This document shows, in pieces, positions 36,156 to 44,085 of a stretch of 45,386 bases of DNA (within the stretch, counting starts at the first letter, position 1; each line of letters opens with the position of its first letter). The translations under genes were made by a program, and so were the position numbers. The notes beneath the pieces are model-generated. The model had not been told where the DNA came from. It saw nothing but the letters and a program-made list of their open reading frames with translations, and searched no databases. The DNA is from Flavobacteriaceae bacterium (GTDB taxonomy: Bacteria > Bacteroidota > Bacteroidia > Flavobacteriales > Flavobacteriaceae): positions 1-45,386 of the forward strand of contig JAKISG010000020.1 of the NCBI GenBank assembly GCA_021648755.1. The letters are read 5' to 3'.

Positions 36156-36253
36156 TTTTAATAAGATTAATTTTAAAGACCTTCATCCATAAACAAAGTC
36201 TAGTAAACTCTAAAATAACTATTATAAAAAAAAATACTTCACATCTAATTTCT

Positions 36254-36261
36254 TATCTTTG
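36254..36261 (+). promoter_or_regulatory. -7 box upstream of the DHFR fusion gene
   Basis: TATCTTTG matches TAnnTTTG and lies 99 bases before the start codon in the 205-base thyA-DHFR gap. It suggests that the DHFR gene has its own promoter in addition to read-through from thyA. Confidence 0.45.
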
Positions 36262-36360
36262 TTTTTTGAATTTCGAAATCATAAATTCCTAAAAAAGGCA
36301 GGTAAAGTAAGGAAGAAAATGCTGTCCTTAAAGAAGATAATTAATATAATAAAATGATTT

Positions 36361-37230
36361 ATGAGTACATCACACCAACAATACGAAAAAGCAAGAAAAC
36401 GGATAATTCAAAAAAAACGTTTTTACATACATGTAATTCTTTTTATTATTGGGTCAAGTATATTATTTAGTTTGACTTTATTAAAAGGGTTTAACCTGTC
36501 CTATAATATTACATACGTATATATATTAATTGTAATTTGGTTTATTTTATTAGTACTACATTTCATAAAAGTGTATATTACTTCCAAGTTTTTTAATCAA
36601 GATTGGGAACGTAAACAAACAGAAAATTTACTTGAAAAACACAATAAAAAAGTAATACAATTAGAAAAAAAATTACAAAAACAAGGACTACTCCCTAAAG
36701 AAAAAAAAGAACGTAAGTCAATTTTTTTTACTAAAAAGAAACAAACAATTACTATTATTGCTGCAGTTGGTAATAATAATGCTTTAGGTAAAGACAATAA
36801 ACTATTATGGCATTTGCCAAACGATTTAAAGCATTTTAAAAAATTAACAACTAATCATGATATTATTATGGGAAGAAAAACCTATGAATCTATAGGTAAA
36901 CCTTTGCCTAATAGAACAAATATTATTATAACTAGAAATAAAGATTATGAAGTTCCTTATGGGGCTCTAGTAGTAAGTAACTTAGACGAGGCATTAGATG
37001 CAACACGTAAAGATGAGTGTCCATTTATTATTGGTGGAGCGCAAATTTATAATTTAGCATTACCAATTGTTGACAAAATAGAATTAACACAGGTACATCA
37101 TGATTTTGAAGCTGATGTGTTTTTTCCTGAAATTGACTTCAATATTTTTAAAGAGGTTTCTCGTGAAATACACAAAGCAGATGAAAAAAATAAATATGAT
37201 TATAGTTTTGTAACTTATATTAGAAAATAA
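36361..37230 (+). CDS. folA: Dihydrofolate reductase fused to an N-terminal 2TM membrane anchor
   Basis: 289 residues in one frame. Residues about 1-80 form a 2TM-type module: a basic N-terminus (ARKRIIQKKRFYIH), two hydrophobic helices (about 22-42 and 50-70), and a following amphipathic NQDWERKQ stretch. Residues about 85-108 look like a coiled coil. Residues about 129-287 are a complete DHFR: TIIAAVGNNNALGKDNKLLW, HLPNDLKHFKKLT, MGRKTYESIGKPLPNRTNII, and IIGGAQIYNLALP. The enzyme reduces dihydrofolate with NADPH. DHFR is normally soluble, about 160 residues, so here it would be tethered to the inner face of the membrane. There is no stop or frameshift between the parts. Confidence 0.9.
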   Translation: MSTSHQQYEKARKRIIQKKRFYIHVILFIIGSSILFSLTLLKGFNLSYNITYVYILIVIWFILLVLHFIKVYITSKFFNQDWERKQTENLLEKHNKKVIQLEKKLQKQGLLPKEKKERKSIFFTKKKQTITIIAAVGNNNALGKDNKLLWHLPNDLKHFKKLTTNHDIIMGRKTYESIGKPLPNRTNIIITRNKDYEVPYGALVVSNLDEALDATRKDECPFIIGGAQIYNLALPIVDKIELTQVHHDFEADVFFPEIDFNIFKEVSREIHKADEKNKYDYSFVTYIRK

Positions 37231-37304
37231 GTTGTTACTAACTTTTGATTTAGCACTTAGTCCTTATTATTTTTACATCTCTGTTACGGAACTTTTGAAT
37301 TTCA

Positions 37305-37715
37305 CTAAGTCTCATAGTTTGTTTTATCAAAATCAATATTAATTTCTGTTTCTTCTTTTGATATTAAGGATTTTTTTTAATGTAGTATAATAGTGTTTTC
37401 GGTCTTCAAAAAGACTATTTTTTTTCTTCATTTTTATTCAATATCAATGTTAAACTATTTTATTCAAAAATTATAGTTTTATCTGAGTTTAGAATTTTAG
37501 CAATATAAAATGGTTATTAGACTTTGCCATTCTATTTGGTTTTGAATAATTAAATTTGATTGAAAAATATTTTCCTGTCCGCTACCTGACAAAGTTCCTT
37601 TTCCGATTTTGGTGAAAGTTATTTCAATTGGATCAAACTCATTATTACTGGTTTCATTATTATTACAACTTACAAATAGCAAGATTGATAAAAAAATAAA
37701 GAAAATTTTTTTCAT
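37305..37715 (-). pseudogene. Degraded lipoprotein gene, PrcB-like
   Basis: The intact N-terminal part (37715-37497, 72 residues) has a signal peptide and lipobox (LLFVSCNNN) and then ITFTKIGKGTLSGSGQ and QNQIEWQSLI, which resemble small Bacteroidota lipoproteins of the PrcB/protease-complex type. The frame stops after ITILYC. About 120 bases further on the minus strand, another frame reads SKEETEINIDFDKTNY (ending at 37305), which resembles a later part of the same family. The gene seems to have lost its middle by deletion and frameshift. The family assignment is tentative. Confidence 0.5.
37401..37425 (+). terminator. Weak terminator downstream of the DHFR gene
   Basis: GTCTT-CAAA-AAGAC (37402-37415) followed by a stretch of T (37418-37425). 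The stem is only 5 bp, 170 bases after the stop codon. Confidence 0.4.
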
Positions 37716-37824
37716 AATTTTATATTTTTATTTGGTTTCAAATTTTCGTTTCTAATCTTACAATTAATTTAGCCCCCAATAAGTTCGGAGTGATATTTTA
37801 AATTTCAAAACAGTACGCAGGTTT

Positions 37825-38121
37825 TTATTTTTCCGATTCTCGATATTGATATTTATTTTCAACAAAAACTAAATAGTGTGACATTCCCAAAATATCATTA
37901 TTTCCTTTAATTTTTAAAATCATATACCACTTTTGGTCGTCTATTATTAACGGATTTTTCCAATCAATTTCAATGTAATCTGGTTGTGCGTTTTGAACAT
38001 CCTTAATATTCAGTTCGCTTTCAAGATTGTCCATCCAATTAATTGAGTCATTATAGTAGTTTTTACAACTAATTAATGAAAAAACCACGAACACCAAAAC
38101 AATAAATTTATTCTGTTTCAT
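37825..38121 (-). CDS. Small lipoprotein of unknown function
   Basis: 98 residues with a signal peptide and lipobox (FSLISCKN, Cys19). The mature part (YIEIDWKNPLIIDDQKWYMI, then GMSHYLVFVENKYQYRE) is beta-rich and matches nothing I know. It lies 5 bases downstream of the frameshifted gene at 38127-38488 on the same strand, so the two probably formed one operon. Both belong to the first, partly degraded cassette-like unit that ends at the palindromic site 38498-38636. Confidence 0.6.
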   Translation of the reverse strand: MKQNKFIVLVFVVFSLISCKNYYNDSINWMDNLESELNIKDVQNAQPDYIEIDWKNPLIIDDQKWYMILKIKGNNDILGMSHYLVFVENKYQYRESEK

Positions 38122-38126
38122 TTGCT

Positions 38127-38488
38127 TTATTCCAATCTGTTATTTTTAATCAGCGAATCCAATTCCGTTTGATATTTTTTACGCCAATCCTCTCCGTTTC
38201 TTTTATTCAGATATTTTTCAATTTCAGCGTTATATGCATCAATTCCTCGTATTGTTGGTCCAGTCAGAACGCAACCAACATTTGATTCGTGAAATCCGTA
38301 TTTTTCTTTCAGTTCAATGCAAGGAACTCCGCAAGGATACATTGGTGGTTCAGTCGTTACTAATCTTACTGAATCTCTCCAACTGTCAATTTTTGCAGTT
38401 AAATAATTGAATCGATTAAAAGTCCAAATTGCCAGAATAAAATTCCGACTATTAGTATTCCGATTGTTATTTTCTTTCTGCGTGTCAT
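38127..38488 (-). pseudogene. Membrane-anchored hypothetical protein with a frameshift near the anchor
   Basis: Two minus-strand frames add up to one protein. ATG at 38488 gives MTRRKKITIGILIVG then ILFWQFGLLIDSI, a basic start plus a membrane helix, and runs into a stop after about 30 codons near 38400. Another frame continues from there with YLTAKIDSWRDSVRLV, PPMYPCGVPCIEL and DAYNAEIEKYLNKRNGEDWR to the stop at 38127. A one-base indel around 38405-38415 explains this. The alternative, one long frame starting at 38537, would begin inside the palindromic site and lacks any signal, so I reject it as the start. The function is unknown. Confidence 0.55.
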
Positions 38489-38497
38489 TTGTCAACT

Positions 38498-38636
38498 TGC
38501 GTACAACGTTTAATATAAGAATAGTAGCGGATTTCAAGGCACTTACCTTTCAATTTATTACTAAAATTTGCACAAAGATATGACCTTCGAATTTAGCACT
38601 AAAACCGCTATTATTTCTTATACAGTGTTGTATGCC
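38498..38636. repeat. attC-like palindromic site S1
   Basis: The left box TGCGTACAAC (38498-38507) and right box GTTGTATGCC (38627-38636) flank a long imperfect stem: TATAAGAATAGTAGCGG (38514-38530) pairs with CCGCTATTATTTCTTATA (38605-38622). Unpaired spacers (GTTTAA and CAGT) lie between boxes and stem, as in integron attC sites. The interior holds an imperfect direct repeat (CAATTTATTACTAAA and GAATTTAGCACTAAA). It is the same family as S2 (40782-40918). Confidence 0.8.
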
Positions 38637-38647
38637 GTTATTGTTAT

Positions 38648-39331
38648 TCAAAATAGTTTTAATCTGTCATTTAATTCCTTTGTTCCTAATGATGTAACAA
38701 GTACTGCTCTTGAGTTCTTTTTTTTTCTAATCCAGTCATTACAAATCATATATTCCAATAAAGCTGTTCCTAATGATCCTGCCAAATGATGTCTTCTCTC
38801 CGTCCAGTCCAAGCATTTGTGAGCAAAAGAACGTTTTTTTAATTTTAATTCATCGATATTTATGTCAAGATTGCTAAACCACTTAACCCCTAAAGCACTG
38901 ACAATGTATTTGTTATAAATTGGCTCTATTATTTTTTGCTTTACTAAAGCGTCAGTAATTTTCACTCCTAACTCTCCAGCTAAATGGTCGTAACAAGTTC
39001 TAGCATAGGTAATACTTTGAGATTTAGGTTTTGTAATTATCGACTTTATTTGTGCATCAGGAATTAGACTAGCCATTGATTCTATGACTTGTGCAACTCT
39101 GGCATTGGCAAGTCTATAATATCTATGTCGACCTTGTTTCTCCACAATTAACAATTGCGCTTCTAGTAATTTTGCTAAATGATTACTAGTTGATTGTCTT
39201 GAGATATTTGCACATATGGATAATTCTGTTGCGGTATATGCTTTACCATCTAGTAAAGACCAAAGCATAATTGCACGAGCTTTGTCTCCCAATAATGTTG
39301 CGATATAACCAAATTTATTTTCAATTTCCAT
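38648..39331 (-). CDS. ArsR-type winged-helix transcriptional regulator
   Basis: 227 residues from ATG 39331. The N-terminal ~90 residues are an ArsR/SmtB-like winged helix: IATLLGDKARAIMLWSLLDG, TATELSICANISRQSTSNHL, and the wing LIVEKQGRHRYYRLANARV. The larger C-terminal part (YDHLAGELGVKITDALVKQK, HKCLDWTERRHHLAGSLGTA) is typical of longer ArsR relatives; its CYDHLAG and RRHHLAG are two related His motifs, possibly ligand- or metal-binding. It is divergent from a lipoprotein hydrolase and probably represses the neighbouring hydrolase-ABM pair. The 10 residues before Met39331 in the longer frame lie over the promoter and are not used. Confidence 0.85.
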   Translation of the reverse strand: MEIENKFGYIATLLGDKARAIMLWSLLDGKAYTATELSICANISRQSTSNHLAKLLEAQLLIVEKQGRHRYYRLANARVAQVIESMASLIPDAQIKSIITKPKSQSITYARTCYDHLAGELGVKITDALVKQKIIEPIYNKYIVSALGVKWFSNLDINIDELKLKKRSFAHKCLDWTERRHHLAGSLGTALLEYMICNDWIRKKKNSRAVLVTSLGTKELNDRLKLF

Positions 39332-39344
39332 TGTGTAAAGGTAG

Positions 39345-39408
39345 CAAAAATAGAAGTTCATAGTTCATTGTATAATGAACTAAGTAAGTTTTTAAAAATA
39401 TATGTTTG
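39345..39408. promoter_or_regulatory. Divergent promoters inside cassette A
   Basis: The minus-strand TATTTTTG (39345-39352) and plus-strand TATGTTTG (39401-39408) fit the -7 consensus for the regulator and the hydrolase. TTCATTGTATAATGAAC (39364-39380) between them is an inverted repeat (GTTCATT/AATGAAC) and a candidate operator for the ArsR-type regulator. Confidence 0.5.
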
Positions 39409-39427
39409 TAGCCATAATACGGTACTT

Positions 39428-40420
39428 ATGAAAACATCATACTTATTTCTTTTACTGATAGCAATATCTTGTAATAAACAAAAGAAAAAAAATATTACAG
39501 TAGACATAACAATAGAAAGTAGAATAAAGGATAAGGAAATAAATGTTACTCATCTCAAACCAACAAATAAAAGATTAAATGAAGCAGTCTTACTTATTCA
39601 CGGAGCATCTTTTCCTTCTGAATTAGCTTCAGGGTTTTGTATGGATGGATTTTCATGGATGGATAATTTAGCAAACGTAGGTTATGATGTGTACGCTTTA
39701 GATTTTTTAGGTTATGGAAAATCTGACCGATATGATTATATGTCTGATACAGTAAGAGAAGAAGAACAAAGAGGAGGAGGTAACGAGGTTATTCAAGATT
39801 TAGATATAGCAATCAAATATATTTTAAATGAATTGGATATTACTAAAGTGCATCTAATAGGTCATTCTTGGGGAGCGACTGTTTCAGGACATTATGCGAC
39901 ACTATTTCCTGAAAAAATTAATAAACTTATTCTATTTGCTCCCTTTATACAAAGAAATGGTTCAACAGATTGGAGCAAGACGGAGGCTCTTTATGAGGAT
40001 TTAACACCTAAGAAGAGAATAGAACAATTTATCAGCAAAATACCAAAAGGACAAGAAATGACTTTGGTTAAAGATGTACTTGACAAATGGGAAAGCAAAT
40101 GGTTGGAAAGTGACTCTACTTCAAAAACACGAATCCCTTTTTCAGTTAGATTTCCATCTGCTTGGGAGGTTGATTTATATAACTGTTGGAATGGGAATTG
40201 TTTTTTTAATGCTTCTAAAATAAAAAATTCAACACTTCTGATAAGAGGTGAATGGGATACTACTTTTAGTTTTGAAGATGCAGAAAAGTTGTTTGCACAA
40301 TTGGTAAATGCAACTTCTAAAAGATATGTGGTTATTGAAAGATCAACTCACGTCTTACATTTAGAGAAAAATAGGTTTGCATTATATGATGAAGTTATAT
40401 TATTTTTAAAAACCAAATAA
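39428..40420 (+). CDS. Alpha/beta-hydrolase lipoprotein
   Basis: 330 residues from ATG 39428; the longer frame from 39368 would start upstream of the -7 box at 39401-39408. The lipobox IAISC gives Cys15, so the enzyme is anchored in the envelope. Core hydrolase motifs are LLIHGASFPSE (oxyanion region), YALDFLGYGKSDRY, GHSWGA with nucleophile Ser147, GEWDTTFSFEDAE (acid), and RSTHVLHLEKN (His). The substrate is unknown. The stop overlaps the ATG of the ABM gene (TAATG), so they are translationally coupled, and the ArsR-type gene is divergent. Confidence 0.88.
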   Translation: MKTSYLFLLLIAISCNKQKKKNITVDITIESRIKDKEINVTHLKPTNKRLNEAVLLIHGASFPSELASGFCMDGFSWMDNLANVGYDVYALDFLGYGKSDRYDYMSDTVREEEQRGGGNEVIQDLDIAIKYILNELDITKVHLIGHSWGATVSGHYATLFPEKINKLILFAPFIQRNGSTDWSKTEALYEDLTPKKRIEQFISKIPKGQEMTLVKDVLDKWESKWLESDSTSKTRIPFSVRFPSAWEVDLYNCWNGNCFFNASKIKNSTLLIRGEWDTTFSFEDAEKLFAQLVNATSKRYVVIERSTHVLHLEKNRFALYDEVILFLKTK

Positions 40421-40770
40421 TGATGGTTGCAGTTATTTTTGAAGTGTACATTAATAAAGGAAAGAAAAGTGACTATTTAGATATTGCATCTGAATTAAAA
40501 TTAGAGTTATTAAAAATTGAAGGTTTCATCTCTATTGAAAGATTTCAAAGTATTTCAGAGCCAAATAAATTACTTTCTTTGTCTTTTTGGGAAGATGAAG
40601 AGGCTGTAAAAAAATGGAGAAATATAGAATTACATAGACAAGCACAATCAAAAGGAATAAAATCGATTTTTAAAGATTATAGAATTCGAGTTGGTTTTAT
40701 TGTCCGTGATTATGGACTGCTTAACCGAAAAGAAAGCCCGAGCGATAGTAGAAAGTCTCTTGGAGTTTAA
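40420..40770 (+). CDS. ABM-domain (antibiotic biosynthesis monooxygenase-like) protein
   Basis: 116 residues with the dimeric alpha/beta-barrel ABM fold: VAVIFEVYINKGKKSDYLDI, LKIEGFISIERFQSIS, and LSLSFWEDEEAVKKWRNIEL, then HRQAQSKG. Members are small oxygenases or haem/quinone-handling proteins, and the exact reaction cannot be told. The start overlaps the hydrolase stop by one base, so the pair is an operon. The C-terminal ~18 residues (KESPSDSRKSLGV) are low-complexity and extend toward the cassette boundary. Confidence 0.8.
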   Translation: MMVAVIFEVYINKGKKSDYLDIASELKLELLKIEGFISIERFQSISEPNKLLSLSFWEDEEAVKKWRNIELHRQAQSKGIKSIFKDYRIRVGFIVRDYGLLNRKESPSDSRKSLGV

Positions 40771-40781
40771 GTAGTTTTAAT

Positions 40782-40918
40782 GGCATACAACGATTAGTAT
40801 AAGAATAGTAGCGGATTTCAATGCACTTTCTTTCAATTTAGTACTAAACTTTGTACAAAGATACTGCCTTTGATTTTAGTACTAAAACCGCTATTATTTT
40901 TATACAGTGTTCTATGGC
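40782..40918. repeat. attC-like palindromic site S2
   Basis: The left box GGCATACAAC (40782-40791) closes cassette A and the right box GTTCTATGGC (40909-40918) opens cassette B. The stem TATAAGAATAGTAGCGG (40798-40814) pairs with CCGCTATTATTTTTATA, with G-U pairs. Spacers GATTAG and CAGT are unpaired. The interior repeats TTTAGTACTAAA twice. It is closely related to S1, differing mainly in the outer boxes. Confidence 0.85.
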
Positions 40919-41006
40919 GTTTTCCTTCATTTTTCATTTCTTGATTATAGTCAATGAATAAGATATAGTAGGAACATAACTTTGCAGAAACATATATTCA
41001 TTGATT

Positions 41007-41621
41007 ATGAAAGTTAAATTACTATTTTTTTTAATGTTAACAGTTTCAACTGTATTTGGACAAACCAATACCTCAAAAGATTCTTTGTCATCTGATACGG
41101 AAAGCCAAATTAGGTACAGACATAGCTTAGGGGCTTCATTTTTTATGTTAGGAAATTTTCTTTCTGACTCTCCCGATTATTATTTATTGACTTATGGATA
41201 CCGACTCACTCAAAAAGATAGAATTTTTGTAGAGTTTAATACGTGGAAATATTCTGAGCCTTTAGGAACGTATGGAAAATCAGAAGAACTTTATCCAGGT
41301 TATGTCAGAGCTTTTGGTATTGGAATAGGATATCAACGCTTTCATTGGAAGGGATTATTTACTACTATACAAGCAACTCCTTTTATTAAGCAATATTACA
41401 ATACAAATAACAATAAAATTCAAAAGGGTTTTCAATTGTATCTTCAACTGATAGCAGGTTACCGTTTTGAATTTTTCAAGAAACGTTGGTATGTGGAACC
41501 TGCATATGCACTCAAATACTGGCCAATTGACACCAATTTTCCGTCAGATTTTGAAGAAATTGAAAAAGGAGTTCCTAAATATATATTTGAGCCAAGTCTA
41601 AATTTCGGTTTTAAGTTCTGA
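41007..41621 (+). CDS. Predicted outer-membrane beta-barrel-like protein
   Basis: 204 residues from ATG 41007 (the frame opens at a TTG two codons earlier). The signal peptide is KLLFFLMLTVSTVFGQ. The mature part alternates aromatic and polar residues (YYLLTYGYRLTQKDRIFVEF, GIGIGYQRFHWKGLFTTIQA, LYLQLIAGYRFEFFKKRWYV) and ends EPSLNFGFKF, the Phe-terminated last strand typical of outer-membrane barrels. No named family is recognised. A -7 box TAACTTTG (40977-40984) precedes it. It starts about 90 bases after site S2 and is followed in 15 bases by a methyltransferase gene. Confidence 0.75.
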   Translation: MKVKLLFFLMLTVSTVFGQTNTSKDSLSSDTESQIRYRHSLGASFFMLGNFLSDSPDYYLLTYGYRLTQKDRIFVEFNTWKYSEPLGTYGKSEELYPGYVRAFGIGIGYQRFHWKGLFTTIQATPFIKQYYNTNNNKIQKGFQLYLQLIAGYRFEFFKKRWYVEPAYALKYWPIDTNFPSDFEEIEKGVPKYIFEPSLNFGFKF

Positions 41622-41635
41622 TAAAGTAATAAGTT

Positions 41636-42274
41636 GTGAATAAATCTGAAAAATTCTGGAATAGACTATCAAAGAATTATGACAAGCAAGCCAAGGACAA
41701 GGCTTATAAATTAATTATTGATAAAAGTAAAAAGCACTTAAAAACCAATGATATTGTTCTTGATTTTGGTTGTGCTACTGGATTATATTCTGTGGAGTTT
41801 GCTAATAATGTCAAAGAGGTACAAGCATTTGATATGTCCTCAGAAATGATAAAGATTGCAAAGGACAAGGCAAAGAATATTCAAGTAAACAACATATCTT
41901 TCACGCAAACAACCCTTTTTGATGAAAGATATAAAGAAGGAAGCTTTGACACTATTTTGGCTTTAAATATTTTGCTCTATTTTGAAGATATGGATAAAGT
42001 GCTAAATCGAATGAGCAAGTTGTTAAAACCAAATGGTCTAATTATCACTTCTACAGCTTGCTTAAAAGAAAGGAGAACAATTATAGGGGTTTTATCAAGT
42101 AGCATCATATTAATTCTAAAAAAAATAAAAATACTCCCTTATTTAAAATACTACACAATTCGTGAATTAGAAGAAACTATTTCAAATAGCAGGTTTAAAA
42201 TTATTGAAACAGATATTTTAATCGATAATCCAGCTACTGAATACTATGTAGTTGCACAAAAAGTTAATAAATAG
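41636..42274 (+). CDS. Class I SAM-dependent methyltransferase
   Basis: 212 residues starting at GTG 41636 (MNKSEKFWNRLSKNYDKQAK). Motif I is VLDFGCATGLYSVEF, the acidic residue of motif II is in VQAFDMSSEMI, and DTILALNILLYF and LLKPNGLIITST follow, the UbiE/Methyltransf_11 arrangement. A hydrophobic patch (IIGVLSSSIILILKKIKILP) near residues 147-167 could touch membranes or a lipid-like substrate. The substrate is unknown. It is convergent with the Crp/Fnr gene, whose stop is only 2 bases away. Confidence 0.9.
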   Translation: MNKSEKFWNRLSKNYDKQAKDKAYKLIIDKSKKHLKTNDIVLDFGCATGLYSVEFANNVKEVQAFDMSSEMIKIAKDKAKNIQVNNISFTQTTLFDERYKEGSFDTILALNILLYFEDMDKVLNRMSKLLKPNGLIITSTACLKERRTIIGVLSSSIILILKKIKILPYLKYYTIRELEETISNSRFKIIETDILIDNPATEYYVVAQKVNK

Positions 42275-42275
42275 G

Positions 42276-42854
42276 TTACTCTTTCAGAGAAATCCTTCTC
42301 CGAATCCGACTAAGAGTTTCGGGTTTTATCCCAAGGTAACTTGCCAATTGATGCTGTGGCACTCTATTTATTAAGTCAGGTCTGTCTTTTAATAAATTTA
42401 AGTATCGTTCTTTTGGCGTTGAATTAATAAAAGTTGACAACTTTTCTTGACTTGCACCAAGCATTTTTTCCATTTCAACTCGACAAATTTCTCCAAATCG
42501 AGGAAATTTTTTATACAATGCATTTTCTTTTTCGGAATTAATAATTGCTATAGTACTATCTTCTGTACAAGTAAAATAATATTTAGATGGACTGCTATTT
42601 GACATACTATCAAAATTTACAGCAGATTGAAATTCAGTATAAAATTCAGTACTTTTTTCTTCACCATTTTCAATAGAATATTTCCTTGCACAGCCTTTTA
42701 TTACTAAAAAGGCGTCTTTAGCAATTTGACCTTCCTTAAGTAAATCTGTCCCTTTTTTATATGTTCTAATTGGAAAAGCATCTAAAATGCCTTGTTTTTC
42801 ATCTTCCGTCAAATCAATAAAATTCGACATCATTTCTACTAAAATATTTTCCAT
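42276..42854 (-). CDS. Crp/Fnr-family transcriptional regulator
   Basis: 192 residues. The cyclic-nucleotide-binding-like beta barrel (about 15-115) has YKKGTDLLKEGQIAKDAFLV and IKGCARKYSIENGEEKSTEF. The C-terminal helix-turn-helix is HQLASYLGIKPETLSRIRRR. The lack of the strict cAMP-binding residues is typical for the large Bacteroidota group with unknown ligand. It is the last gene of cassette B, reading inward, with its start 21 bases from the closing box. Confidence 0.9.
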   Translation of the reverse strand: MENILVEMMSNFIDLTEDEKQGILDAFPIRTYKKGTDLLKEGQIAKDAFLVIKGCARKYSIENGEEKSTEFYTEFQSAVNFDSMSNSSPSKYYFTCTEDSTIAIINSEKENALYKKFPRFGEICRVEMEKMLGASQEKLSTFINSTPKERYLNLLKDRPDLINRVPQHQLASYLGIKPETLSRIRRRISLKE

Positions 42855-42874
42855 TGATTATTTCTTTTTTTAAT

Positions 42875-43068
42875 GCCATAGAACGGCTCGGCTATGGTTA
42901 GTACGGGATTTCGAAGGGCTGAACTTTCGGTTAAGCACTTAGCCAAATTTATAATTTTTTCTTTAATAATAGACACGCAAAATTGAAAATTTTGCGGACT
43001 TTATTCAAGGTACTTCACTTTGGGTTAAGCACCAAAACCCGTATTAATTATAGCCATTGTTAGCACCA
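42875..43068. repeat. attC-like palindromic site S3
   Basis: The left box GCCATAGAAC (42875-42884) closes cassette B and the right box GTTAGCACCA (43059-43068) opens cassette C. GCTATGGTTAGTACGGG (about 42891-42907) pairs with CCCGTATTAATTATAGC (about 43038-43054). The spacers GGCTCG and CATT are unpaired. The interior has a perfect 9-bp hairpin (42976-42984 with 42988-42996) and two similar TTAAGCAC stretches, each preceded by ACTTT. It is the same family as S4. Confidence 0.85.
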
Positions 43069-44085
43069 GTTTATATTCTTAGTTCACCTTTTAAAATTAT
43101 TTGAGCCTCACTTTTAATTGTTAATTTGGTATCACTAATCAGTTCTACTTCCATAAACCCAGTTCTTTCTGAGCATTGATATGATTTCATTTTCTTTTTG
43201 TTCAAACGTGTACTCCAATATTTTGCCAAAAAAGTATGAGTTCCGCCTGTTACTGGGTCTTCATTTGTTCCGCTCCAAGGCCAAAAATATCGTGACTCAA
43301 AGTCAAAGTCATCTCTTTCAGAGATTGCTGTAACCACTACTCCGTTTATAGAATTATGAGAAGTCTTTAATCTTTCAAAATTAGGAGATAGATTCTTTAA
43401 TAATTGACTACTTTCTATTTCAAGAAGTAAAATATTTGTTTCTTTGTTAAGCTCACTATTAGATATTTTATCTATTCCGAGTGCATTTAATAATTCGTTA
43501 GGAACACTTTGAGGAATTGTATTATAAACAGGAAATTCCATTTCAATTTTTTCTCCATATTTCCTAATCATTAAATCTAAATTTTCAATATTCTTAAAAT
43601 GAATATCAACCATTTTAGGATTAATTTCGAAAAGAGCTTTTGAAGAAGCAAGTGTTGCGTGTCCACAAAGCGGAATTTCCATTATTGGAGAGAAATATCT
43701 TATTGCATATTTATTTGGTTCAGCAATTTGGATTATGAATGCTGTTTCTGAAAGCCCCAATTCTTTGGCAATAGATTGCATTTGTTCATTTGACAATTCT
43801 TGATTTAAAACACAAACACCTGCTGGATTCCCATTAAAAGGTTTGTTTGTAAAAGAATCAACTATGTATGTTTCTATTCTGTTTGTCATTTTTCAAATTG
43901 GTGCTAACGACTCGGCTATGGTTAGTACGGGATTTCGAAGGACTGAACTTTCGATTAAGCACTTAGCCAAATTTTTAATTTTTTCTTTATTTCAATAGAC
44001 ACGCAAAATTGAAAATTTTGCGGACTTTGTTCAAGGCACTTCACTTTGGGTTAAGCACCAAAACCCGTATTAACTATAGCCATTG
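43060..44085. mobile_element. Cassette C: PhzF-family enzyme
   Basis: Opens with GTTAGCACCA (43059-43068) and closes with its exact reverse complement TGGTGCTAAC (43899-43908), then S4. It holds one gene on the minus strand, filling it almost completely. Confidence 0.7.
43071..43889 (-). CDS. PhzF-family isomerase/epimerase-like protein
   Basis: 272 residues of the PhzF/diaminopimelate-epimerase-like fold. The N-terminus DSFTNKPFNGNPAGVCVL, then ELGLSETAFI with the catalytic-position Glu, PLCGHATLASSKALFE, and the second-half signature SGTNEDPVTGGTHTFLAKYW are all family motifs. Enzymes of this family do proton-shift reactions on small carboxylic acids; the substrate here is unknown and no phenazine genes are present. 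The stop codon is 2 bases inside the cassette from its opening box and the start is 10 bases from the closing box, so the gene fills cassette C. Confidence 0.92.
   Translation of the reverse strand: MTNRIETYIVDSFTNKPFNGNPAGVCVLNQELSNEQMQSIAKELGLSETAFIIQIAEPNKYAIRYFSPIMEIPLCGHATLASSKALFEINPKMVDIHFKNIENLDLMIRKYGEKIEMEFPVYNTIPQSVPNELLNALGIDKISNSELNKETNILLLEIESSQLLKNLSPNFERLKTSHNSINGVVVTAISERDDFDFESRYFWPWSGTNEDPVTGGTHTFLAKYWSTRLNKKKMKSYQCSERTGFMEVELISDTKLTIKSEAQIILKGELRI

Larger units (their letters stand above)
38628..40909. mobile_element. Cassette A: ArsR-type regulator, lipoprotein hydrolase, ABM protein
   Basis: Limits are set at the G^TT of sites S1 and S2 by analogy with integron cassettes. 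The unit opens with GTTGTATGCC (38627-38636) and its exact reverse complement GGCATACAAC closes it (40782-40791), followed by the rest of S2. It carries three genes and its own divergent promoters. Confidence 0.65.
40910..43059. mobile_element. Cassette B: outer-membrane-like protein, methyltransferase, Crp/Fnr regulator
   Basis: Opens with GTTCTATGGC (40909-40918) and closes with the exact reverse complement GCCATAGAAC (42875-42884) followed by S3. It has three genes in mixed orientation and a -7 box of its own (TAACTTTG, 40977-40984). Confidence 0.65.
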
